DNA of 64,000 bases, taken from NCBI GenBank assembly GCA_029207755.1, contig JARCOQ010000003.1, positions 85,827,994-85,891,993 on the forward strand, given 5' to 3'. The notes under the pieces were generated by a model that was not told the DNA's origin, made no database searches, and saw only the letters and a program-made list of their open reading frames with translations. The stretch comes from Chamaea fasciata. Lineage: Eukaryota > Chordata > Aves > Passeriformes > Sylviidae. The position numbers were made by a program, and so were the translations under genes. Shown piece by piece: positions 1-10,571 of the stretch. The stretch's first letter is position 1, and each line of letters starts with the position of its first letter.

Positions 1-3000
1 TTAGTCTTGAAAGGGGTCTTCTAGAATGTCACAGAAGGAGAAGCCCCACTTAATTCTTGCTATTTCTATCTTGCCCAGAAGTGTAATGGACCCTGCATTT
101 AGGAAAATGCAGTTTTCATGGATTATACTGACACAAGCATTAACATTTTTCATTCCTGTTCCAGCAGCCATATATAAGGTAAAAGCCTTAGATCAATATA
201 AAAAGGCTTTCCAAATTTCAGAACTTTGGCCCACAGATGGTGCACCACTGAACACTAACCTCTGGCTGGCACACCGCAAACTGTGAGTAAAGGCTGCTCA
301 ACACAAGGAAAGGAAAATTACCCCAGTGGTAAAGCTGTTGCCATGTGGTGGTACCAATAATGTGATAGTTGGGCAACCTTCAGTAATTTTATTATGTAAA
401 TCCTTCTGAGGTTGCTGAAGTGATTTTACATCATTACAGTTTTTCTAGCAGGACACAAAAATACATTAAGGAACTTAGTAACTCAGCGTCTCTGATTCCT
501 GCCTTCCTGTACTGTTATTTTACTGCTCTCTAACTGTAATTGGACAACTACATTTCTGAGAATTGAGCAGTAATAATTATTAAATATTAGGGCAGGGAAA
601 GCAGGGATAGTGGCATCAGACATATCTAGACAGAGATAGAGTACCTTTTCTAGGACAATTAAGAAAGTTTCTGTTTTCAAATGAAGTTTTTGACTGAGGG
701 TAGTAGTTCTAAACATATCAGTACATATTCCACAAAACCACATAACTACTACACTGCTTCAGTGGGCCCTCCCAAAAAAACCCCTACTAATTTATGATAT
801 ACAAAATGCTACTGTATTTCTGCATATAGAGGCCACAGATTCACAGGCCAGCCAGGGAGCTGGTATAATCTGATGCATTCAAATCATGCAAGCAGCTATG
901 GCCATTAATATTTCAGTATTCCCACATTATGGGGTTCCAGAGCAATCTGTTGAGAGATGACAATGGCTTCAAATCACATTAATACAAAGGTAGCAAAAAT
1001 AACTGGTACTGTCACAATTTACTAATGAATAGTGATGAACAAATAACTGGAAACAGTACGGAGAAAGGAAAGAAATCTAGGCTAGTGGAAAGAAGAAGAT
1101 TATACTTTTTAAAGCATTGCAATGAATTTATCATTACTGACTTCAACTTCAGATTATTGTATTCTGAATGTTGTTTATTATGTCTCTGTTACTAGGGAGC
1201 TTACCCAATTTGAACCTCTGACATTCTCATCTCTGGAAACTGATGGAGAATTTTTGCATTCATTAACCTTAATATGCTTTTATCGGTCTCAGAACTAAAA
1301 ACAAACAAAAAAGCAGCCATATCCTGAACAGTTAGAGGTTCAGCTGCAAAAACAGTCACTGAAACAAGAACCAAAGATGACAGTAGAAATCAGCTGATGA
1401 ACTAGCTAGTGAAAGAAGACTTGAGTAGAAAGGACCGAGACTGGAATAAAGTAATCAATTACCAATGGCCAAGGGGCATTTGATACGTGAAAAGAACAGA
1501 GATTTTGTTTTTTAGCTGTTGTTCCCACTCCCCCCCCCCATACGTACAGAACATACTTTCTTATATGAATTACAGTTTTCAGCTTAAAGGGAAAAAACCT
1601 GAACTATTTCAAAACAAGCAAAAAACAAACAAACAAACAAACTCCATAAGAAAAACACTAGGGACAGCAGTTTCGTACTGGATAGCTTTCAAAAGGTAAA
1701 GATGCTTAACAGGAAATAGTATGTATTTCAAACTTTTAAGCAAAAATTTGGTTATTTCTTGCCTCATGGGGTATCCTGAGACATTAAATTCTGAGTAACA
1801 TTTTTGTCACATTTTCTGCAGCCATGAAGCTTCATTTAGAACCCAAAGTAAAACAATTCTGTTCATTTAAAAATCACAACAGGCAAACCTTACTGATTTC
1901 CAAAAAGTTTTAAAAGTATTTAAAATGAAAATTGACATTGTGAATACACAACAGACTTATAAAATGCTTACTGAGCCTCAGAAAGTCTATGAAATGACTC
2001 AGTAGGTCTCTGTTAGGTCTCTCCATACGTGAAGTTAGTCTTTACATTTCTGCAGTGGGGATTTAATGTTGCTGTCACTCACACTACACAGATTCTTACT
2101 CGTTTGCACATTCTGATCTGGGACAGTTATTTTCTGTGGAGAAGTCTGGGTGACAGCGTTCATGCCACCACCTGGATACAAGCTAGGTCAAACTCCGTCC
2201 AAGCACCCTTCCTATCATTGATAACTAGTACATTTCAGTCCTCATGTAACTTACATTGAAATTTCATTTTACCGTAGCTTCTCTCTGCCAGCTGAGTAAG
2301 ATAAGGACGCCAGAATTAAGAGGAGGAAAGGAAAGGCTGGTTTACAATTAAGAAGGCCTTTTGGTTACTTTCTGTGAGTATCAGGCACATGATAACAGAT
2401 GTAAACCCTATTTTATAAGGTAATAATCATTTACATTTGATTTTTCACTGAGGGAGCGCTCCGTGATTCTAATTTTGAGCTGTTTAAGACATAAATTTTG
2501 GAACAGTGCAGATGAGGCAACTGTGAGTTAAAGAAATAATGTAAATAGACACATGAATTATCAAAAAATGCATGATGTGTGGCACATCAGAATAAATGCA
2601 AGATGTCTTATTGTCATAACCATTTCTCAGTAAAAGACCAATTATCACACCCAGAACTCCTTTAGGAACTCAGTTCTGCCCTTCATTTTCCTACTGCATG
2701 CTAGACTGAAATAATGAAAAGTATACTATAAAAAGAATGCTTTATGTGCTTTGAGCTTTTAATATTTTATTATCAGTTTTGCAGTTTAGGAAAGTGTGCT
2801 TTTTATTCCTTTATATGCTTTTTACCTGGTGTTTTATGTTTGGGCCACAGAAACATCTCTAAGAAATAACTTCAGAAGACATAACTTTTCAAATGTTCTC
2901 TTTTAGGCAAAATTACAATTATAAAACAATTTAAACATTCATATTTTATTTTTATTATAAATAATTTTGATAAAAATACTAAAAGCAACTGAAGATTGAT

Positions 3001-3770
3001 TGTTGACTGCAAACACATTTACTTCAGTCTGTATTCAAAAAGGTGTCAGGCCTCAAAGTTTGATGTCTTGAGATTTTTAAGGTCCAAGAAGAAGCAGTTT
3101 CAAAGCTATCTGCATCAAAAGGCAACCTGCAGAGGTTCTCTACCACCCCTTTCCAATCAATGCAAGTTATTCTTATACTCCAGATAAAGGAGTACAGGCT
3201 CCCTGGGAGAGTCCTGTAATTTTACCTGCACCCTAAAATCTGAAATTTCAGTACTCACACCATATCACAGGATAAAATAATGACACTTGACTTCAGAGAG
3301 CTCTTTCAGTCTGTTATGTATTTCATCATTTAAGGATTATCCAATTAAGCTTTCCAGTTAGTGAAAGAAATCTTTATGCTGACCTTGTCTCTAAAAACAC
3401 AGTTAAATCTAATGAAAGGTTCCTGCATGTTTGAAATTGCAAAATCACTCAGACACTGAAGCTGTGAAGTGTGTTTGAGCTTCCAGAGCCACCTGCTGAG
3501 CATCTCCACAAGTGGTAAGGGAGAACTAACAGGTTCACAATGGCTTAGTGAAAGAAAAAAACACTGTGGAGCAGACTCTCCTGCACCAGCCAGTAAAAGT
3601 GCTGACTGCAGGTGTTTGATCCCCTGCTTGTATTCCACCTTGTTTGTGTGCCTGACCTAGTGCTGAGGAAAGGTGTCTCTGTCAACCCAGGAATAAATCC
3701 ATTGCACTGACTTTCCACCAAGTGATTCTAAGGTTTTAGACATACGAGAGCCTTCTTTTGTTCTCTCTCC
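1..3770. other. Unique AT-rich DNA, no gene recognised
   Basis: No protein family, RNA gene or transposon is recognisable here. The open frames are short and unlike any protein I know. Small landmarks are a run of 10 C at 1530-1539 and an (AAAC)n stretch at 1621-1641. One open frame near the left end lies between splice-like signals (see findings). The composition fits intergenic or intronic vertebrate DNA. Confidence 0.6.
1621..1641. repeat. (AAAC)n microsatellite
   Basis: About five AAAC units follow an A-rich lead. This simple repeat is common in amniote noncoding DNA and its length is likely to vary between individuals. Confidence 0.8.
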
Positions 3771-3777
3771 TTTTTTA

Positions 3778-3845
3778 TTATTTTTTCTTGGTTTGGGGTT
3801 TTTGTTTGTTTGTTTGTTTAGGGGTTTTGTTTTGTTGAAGTTGTT

Positions 3846-3891
<46 letters not shown>
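3778..3891. repeat. T-rich tract ending in a run of 44 T
   Basis: The tract begins as mixed T/G sequence with several GTTT units and ends in an uninterrupted run of 44 T (3848-3891). Read on the minus strand it resembles a poly(A) tail. The sequence to its right, which would be the body of a retrocopy, has no AATAAA close to the tail and no recognisable gene, so a plain low-complexity tract is the safer call. The two lysine-rich minus-strand open frames over it are translation artefacts of the homopolymer. Confidence 0.8.
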
Positions 3892-3892
<1 letters not shown>

Positions 3893-6169
3893 TTAAACCT
3901 GTAGCAACACGGTGAAATGAATGTGAGATTTGTGGCAGTAAAAAGGGAGACAAGGAAACAAAGTCTGTAGCCTTGCGCAGTATTGTGATAATCTGTCATA
4001 TATATGCCATTGGTCCTAAAGAAATCAGAAGACGCTCTGTAAAATTACTATGAAGAATAAAACAAATGACATCTAAGCACATATTCCCAAGTAACTGGCA
4101 CGTGTCACTGCCTGCACTTGGCTTTGATTAGAACAATTACAGTTACCCACATGGAAACAGAAATAAAAGTTGGACTTCCTAAACAAATACTTGCAGACAT
4201 CAAAAGCAGCAGAAAACAAAATGGTCTGTGGATATTTCCAAACATGTCCAAAATGACCAGGCACACAGTCTTGTCCTTTCTCCTGTCAATCCTTTCAGTC
4301 ACTCTGGAAAGCAGCCTTGCTCTCCAGGGTGGGAGGAAACCACAGCAGAACGAGCTCCATGCTGCCATGATCAGATTTCTTTCGGCATGTTTCTTCAGCT
4401 CTGGAGTCATTCAATCACTGTAAATTTTATCCTTTTGCTTCAGCATAGGCATAGTTACCTCTCCTTTCTCCCTGAATCTACTTGCAACATGAAACCAGTT
4501 GCAGGTGAATTTTAAGAGGGGCCCCATCATACTGGGGGCCAAGGAGAACAGCTGTCCTCGGCCCATCCCCTGGAGCCTGGAGAACCTGGGGTGGAAGGAG
4601 AATGTGTGGCTGTGCCTGGCACCGGTGTTTCACCAGGAGCAGAGCACTGCTGCAGACCAACTGCAGGGGACTTTTTTTGCCAAGCAAAAAGCCACGTAAT
4701 GACTTCTGAGCACTACCCAGGTTAGACAGCAGCTGAGCAGGGGGTGTTTGGATTGCCTAGATACAGCCTTAAACCTAGAGTAACAGGCTTCTAGTGTGCA
4801 AGCTAATTCTCTGTGATGTCTCAATGTGCCATTTATGCTGTGCCACCAGGGAACTCAGACGTGCTGCACTCGCCTACCTGATATGAATTCTCCTTTGATA
4901 GTTACCAGATTGCCTATTAGTTAAAGCAGTATAAATGTGGTTTCTATACCACCTGCATATTCACAGTTCTGCCATGAATTGAGATTCATAAAATGGGATA
5001 AAACTTTTACAAACATTGATTTTATGGCAAACTGCCTCTGAGGAAAATCACATCTTTTGTTAAGGCAACAGCCTTCTGCCAAGTGGAAATCATGTCACTG
5101 AAAATCCCCTTCTGCATTGTCCATTTAATCTCCGCTTGTAATTTTTTTAGGGTTTGCTTTTTTCTTTTTTTTTTTTCTGTTGTTGTTGTTTGTTTGTTTG
5201 TTTGTTGGGTTTTTAAACTTTTATGTAAACAATAATGATCTCAGCATAAAAAGATAATTCTGGAAGACATTCAGCAATGGGGTATAAACAAAGCAAGAAA
5301 TATGAAATACTGTTGGCTTTTTTCCTATTCTATGTCTCTGCTCTATATGTGGTACAAATTAAACAACCAGTCATAAAAAATAAGGTTAGGATTATCTACT
5401 GAAAACCACTGCAGTGTTTAGTACTACAGCTTGTAGGATTTTCATTTCAAATGAAATGAAATACAATTACTGCCTTTATGAGGATATGTGTGAAATAAGA
5501 TGGCAAGATTACCGATAGTGTCTCTATTAATGCTGATCAGTGGCATTAAAATTACAATCAACAACTAATGTATAGAATATAACTTACCTGTCTGCAAAAT
5601 TTAATTTAGCTGTGTGCTGTCTAAGAAAAAGGACAAAGAAGGGTGGCTGCAGTTTTTCCTAAAGATAAATTACCTTCCTCAAGTTCAACTGCAAAATATC
5701 TTCTGTTGCTTCCTCTCCTGAAGCAGGAGAAAAACACAGACAGAATATGGACAAAAGGAACTAACAAATTCGTGGTTTATGAGATCAATTGACTGTAAAA
5801 ACTTTTAAATTACTGTTCTTCCATAGAGATGGCCCTTACTCTGAACCCCACATTGCTGTCTCTAAGAGCTGGGGGAAAAAAAGGCAGTAAAAACCGCTTC
5901 CTCAGATAGACATGATTAGTATATTCAGTCTTGAGACAGTACAGTGGGAACAGTCTATAGTGAGTGACTTTCCCCTTGACTTTTTCTACAGTCTCAGCTA
6001 CTCAAGGCAGAGGAGCATCACCATGATTATAGAAATTAAAAGAAGAGGATAAACTTTACAGCTTCCCTCTTCTTTTCCCTCTTCTATGCAGAAAGGGAGT
6101 ATACAACTGAAATGCTACAGAGGAAAAGAAGCAATATACTGTAAATGGTGAACAAAGTATCCAGTCGTC
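3892..6169. other. Unassigned DNA with a GC-richer patch and a T/G tract
   Basis: No gene is recognised. Part of 4100-4430 is open on both strands, which is more likely composition than coding. A clearly GC-richer patch lies at about 4505-4675 (see findings). A T-rich tract with TTG and GTTT units lies at about 5140-5215. The rest is AT-rich without recognisable repeats. Confidence 0.55.
5140..5215. repeat. T-rich tract with (TTG)n and (GTTT)n
   Basis: A poly-T stretch broken by single C residues runs into TTG repeats and then four to five GTTT units. It is low-complexity sequence with no sign of an attached transposon body. Confidence 0.75.
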
Positions 6170-6960
6170 AATAAACTCTCAGCCTGTAGCCTGCAAGAGC
6201 ACTTTTAATTTATCAGGTATTATATTGCTACTGGTATGCATTATTGTAATTCAGTGTGACCAATGGAAACAGTATTCAGCACTAAAGAGCTAGCAAAGCA
6301 GCAGGTCCAAACTATCTGCATCTCATTTCAGATTTAATTATTGCAATAACATCTCATTTGCTTCAAGGTATTATAATTATCTTCTCATTTGAAATGGAGT
6401 GGTATTTTAATATGAATGTAGTTAATGAGGCAATAGGTTTAAAATGTCCATAACATTGGGCTTTAAAGTAGAACAAACTGTTTTAAAAATTGATCACTGA
6501 AAGTTGAGTGCATTTTCATTCTGCCAAATGCAGAGTACACACTCAAGTGATTTATAATAATTTTTACAAATTGCAGTGGGTTTTAGTTAAAAATTGCTAA
6601 TAAATGCAGGCATTAATTAAGCGTTCTTTTGCGGCACTTGGCCATTTAGACTGTATCAGGCCATGATTTAAAATGTAAACGCTCATTTAATTTGAGGACA
6701 AAGAAAGGAGAAAAGTCTGTCACAGAAAGCTTTCAGTTCTCTTGTACATTAATAAAATATTCTGGTACATTTGTAATTTATCAAAATGGCAAAAAACATT
6801 TCTTCAATAATGCTGCGTACAAACATTAGCATTTTATGCCTTAATTGATATCTATTGGACTACGTAGCTTCAATATTTTTTTTTCAAAATAATACTTCAT
6901 AAATTATCTATAATTGATTTTAAATTATAGAGTGTTCTCTGGAAATTTTAAAATAAAATA
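6170..6960. promoter_or_regulatory. Candidate conserved noncoding element block
   Basis: This block is AT-rich but not low-complexity. It holds many homeodomain-type cores, such as TTAATTAAG near 6615, TTAATTGAT near 6842 and TAATTGAT near 6910. It lacks transposon signatures and lacks long frames on either strand. In amniote gene deserts such sequence is often a deeply conserved enhancer. That reading is inference from composition and motif density only; no alignment was available. It could equally be ordinary AT-rich unique DNA. Confidence 0.2.
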
Positions 6961-9900
6961 TTAGGATGATGATAATGAATTGAGATTTAAAAATCCCCCA
7001 AATCCCAAGGAGATGTTTCTGCATAACTGTCTTATAGTCCTGAAACACCCATATCAATAACCCAGGATAAGATGTTCCCTAAAAATTATTTTTTTTATGT
7101 CACAGACAATATTTTTTCATTATTAAGTAACCTATGACAAACACCTCAGTGTACAGTACTTATTTCCCTAAGGACTACCTTAAGACATTGAAACCAATCG
7201 CTGCCATTTGCTAAACCCTTTCTGCTGCCTGTAAAAGCCTGAAATGACTGGTAATTTGCAAGCTGGAAATTTCTATTTGACCATTAGAGACTTAAAATAT
7301 CTAAATTTTTTAAAGTTTTTGTTGTTTTGTGGGGGGTTTTTTTTGATCACATGTAAGATGATCATATATTCAACACGAAGTTTAAGATGACTCAGGACTA
7401 CAGAAAAAGTGTTTTTTCCTTGAGCTTCAGGAACAGTCACAGGTGAATGACTCTAAGACTTTTTTCTCCCCCCATAAAATACGGTAAAGGTATCATCAAA
7501 TTACTAATTATTTTTGTTCCTTCTCTACTTACATTTTGAATTTTGGCCTTCTTCCAAACACTTTCCCTTCAGAAACCTGAGGGCTTTTTCATCTGACTTC
7601 CTTACTGACATCCATTCGCCATGTTCTATTTTCAATCCAATAAAGAAAATACCAAAGAATGAAAAAGAATGTTTATGGTGTTGGTTTTTTTTATTTTGTT
7701 TTGATTTTGGTTTTTAGTTTGTTTGGGTTTTTTACTTTAGTTTACTTCTGTGTGGATTTCTGCTGTACTATTTCTGACTGTATGCAAAGTTGCTATTTGG
7801 TAACATATAGCAACTCTTCCAAACTTGCAGAATTTACATCAAAACTAATCTATGAGGAGAGAAGCAATATGGCAATGGACTTGCAGTGATTGTCTACACC
7901 TCATATGCCAATACCACAATATCATTCTCAATTCTTTTATTGAAACTTGAGACTTTCTCCGACCCTAAAAAAAAACCAAATCTTGGTAGCTTGCTTGCAG
8001 TCACTTCTGTGTTTCTATTGGTTATTGCCTAGATCTGGTGTGCAGTTTCCTAAAACATTTAGCTGTAACAGATCCCTTTGAATCTCTAATATATTTTTTC
8101 CTTTCCATTTTCCCCTTCTAAAACTCGACTACCATAAAGCTTTCTTTTTTATTTTTTTTTTCTGTTAAAAACTGTTGCACACATTTATACTAACCTTGAA
8201 TCTATTAGCAGAAACTGCAAATCCCAATGGGACATAAATGCTTTTGCAGTAGCTTCTGATTAAGATGTCCCAGAGGTACAGTTCTGTGTTCCAAAAATAT
8301 AATACATTTTTTTGCATATTTTGCTCTACATGACTTATGCCTGCTGTGCTAATCAGTCATGTCACTCAATAGCTATTTTGAGTTCTTATTTCTTATTTTT
8401 TAAAGCTGAAATTTTGATTAAATCAGGATGATGCACAGTAACCCTTTTAGCAGTTTACCATTTTCCAGGAATATTCAGGCTGTGGAGCAACTATCATAAA
8501 GACACAGGTTATCATGATATTCTATGGTTCTTTGATTCTAAATCTCCCAGCACTGAGACACAGCAACACACTATGTCAACAGTTTGGAGGCTTTGCCCAT
8601 GGTTCTCACTAATGAACATTTGTAATTTGAGAGTTCAATTTTAACAGCAGGAAAACCACTGCTAAGCTGGTAGTACCACTTCATCCCTAATGATTAAGCC
8701 AAAAGCTCTTTCTATATTTGGGTACAGCCACAGAAGAATTGAATCCCACTAAAAAGTACACTCCCACAAACATCTGGCTATTCTTTTAACTTTCCTGCCA
8801 TCAGTATTCTTTCCATTTTTTCACCTGTCCAGGAGCTCAGAGCAGGAATGTAATGGGATCACCCACGTATCTCATAGTTTCAAATGCTCCATGCTGTACT
8901 ACTGGGGTCTGTTATTCTATATTCTTGCCCAGATATTTATCTAGATCCTCCTGCCCACAAATGAGGCCAAAATTTAGACAGCTGTCATAACATCTCTATA
9001 CTGTTGCTATCCACTTCCACTTTGGAGGCAGGCATTATTTTTATCTGCTCTAACCCACTGGAATCAGACTTCACTTTCTTCGTTCTGATAAATAGGATAC
9101 TGAATCCTAGTATCTTAAGAAGAAAGGTTCTCTAATTTTAGTTCTTTGTCCTTCCCTCTTCGTAAGTATTACCATCCTTGGATGTTTTCTGCCTCACTGT
9201 CACAGCTTATGACATGTACATGAAGGATGGTAGTTAAAATGTTTTCATCCCACTGAACCTCTCCTGGATGGATGTTGGAATCCTCATAAAGACACCAGAA
9301 TTTTTCTTTCCCTCTGTGCTTGTGCAGAGCCATCTGTAGTGACAAAATAGCATTGCAAAGACATCAGTGTACTGAACATTTCATCCAGCTCTATGTGCAA
9401 AAACTAAATGTCAGGTGCCAGATTTATGACTCCACAGGATATAAATATTCCCTCTCCGGAAAGGTCACACAAGATTATCATCAATATATGAAACAGACAC
9501 TGACAGCCATGTCCGTTTCAGTGCCTTCAGTTGTTTCTAGATCTATAATTTGCTGTGCAGTTGTTTTACAACAACCATAATGATTAGTCAATATGGAGTA
9601 ACATTATTTTCTGATTCTACAGTAATGATCTTTCATGGAGGTCGAATCACAGCTTTCCCAGGACATAGCCATTTACTCTGAAAATGGCTTCTTATTTCTG
9701 GTTTCATAGAGCTGATTTCTTGTACTTTACATATGGAAGTTCATGAGTTATCTTCAATCTCTGTTTTTTAGGATTCATACCCCATTAGAGTTCTCTAGAA
9801 TTTGTTAATTACTTCTTGTCTGTTACTCACTGTAAGAAAGTGTTTATTGTTTGTTTGTTTCCCCATTTTTAAATTTAATTTGATAGAGTTTTTTAAAAAA

Positions 9901-10447
9901 TTGTACCTGATTCTAATTCATCCTTGAGGATTCACACTGGATTGTTTTATTGATCTGATGGAGTCTTATTGCTTCTGCTTTGATTTTGATGTCATATCTA
10001 GATGCTTTTCTGTCTAGAGTATTTAATCTTTTTATGTTCTAGGACTGTGGGCATTCTCTGATCCCACATATTTTCCACATATAATTTTGGCAAAATCCTT
10101 CTTTGACTTGTTTCAATTGCACCTGATGCTACCATAGCTCTCGGCAACAAGGCACTTTTCATACTTCCATGCTGTCTGTCTCAGTAAACATAACTTCTCC
10201 CAGTATGGGCTATGTCATTTGTACATAGTGGGAGGGAAGCTAATGCCTGATTAGTCGTGGTTACTTATCCTTCCAGGATTTTCATTCTTGCCTTTCTATG
10301 TATTTGTATGTTAAAACTGATTTAAGATTAGATTCCTCTTTCAGATTAGTCTTCCAAACTGTGTTCCCTGAGCCAGTTTCCTTAGAATGCCCACATTATG
10401 TGACAAGAACTATTCACAATAGTATCTACTCCCTCATACTCGTTTTG
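6961..10447. other. Unique AT-rich DNA, no gene recognised
   Basis: No gene or transposon is recognised. T-rich stretches occur near 7680-7735 and 8140-8162. The short phrase at 8519-8540 resembles a CR1 tail by a few octamer-like units but has no CR1 body beside it. Confidence 0.6.
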
Positions 10448-10467
10448 GGAAATATTTTAATATTTCC

Positions 10468-10571
10468 AATACTAATTGGAAATATTAAAATATTTTTACA
10501 GATCCTTAACAGGATCTGTAAAGGATCTGTAAAGGATCTGTAAAAATATTTTAATATTTCCAATTAGTATT
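10468..10571. repeat. Perfect 39-bp inverted repeat with 26-nt loop
   Basis: The arm at 10468-10506 is the exact reverse complement of the arm at 10533-10571. The loop plus the start of the right arm contains three tandem copies of the 11-mer AGGATCTGTAA at 10511, 10522 and 10533. A further copy of the AATATTTTAATATTT-type motif lies just upstream (about 10448-10469), so the left side is itself partly palindromic. Transcribed from either strand, the element would fold into a long perfect stem. No transposase and no target-site duplication are visible, so its origin (fold-back element, template-switch replication error, or small-RNA hairpin) is open. Confidence 0.9.
10511..10543. repeat. Triplicated 11-bp tandem repeat
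   Basis: Three exact copies of AGGATCTGTAA follow head to tail, filling the loop and the first bases of the right arm of the surrounding inverted repeat. The last copy is part of the stem, and a single inverted version of its start closes the left arm. Confidence 0.9.

Noticed and set aside
2500..2540. Phrase GCAGATGAGGCAACTGTGAG resembling the core of a MIR SINE
   Set aside because: Only about 20 bases resemble MIR, with no flanking support.
3657..3999. Two lysine-rich minus-strand open frames
   Set aside because: They read through the 44-T run and the neighbouring T/G tract. Homopolymer translation explains them.
4105..4423. Overlapping 101-codon frames on both strands
   Set aside because: Both strands are open over the same DNA and neither peptide is recognisable. 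Composition is the likeliest cause.
8510..8545. Octamer-like phrase resembling a CR1 tail
   Set aside because: No adjoining CR1 3' untranslated blocks could be found.
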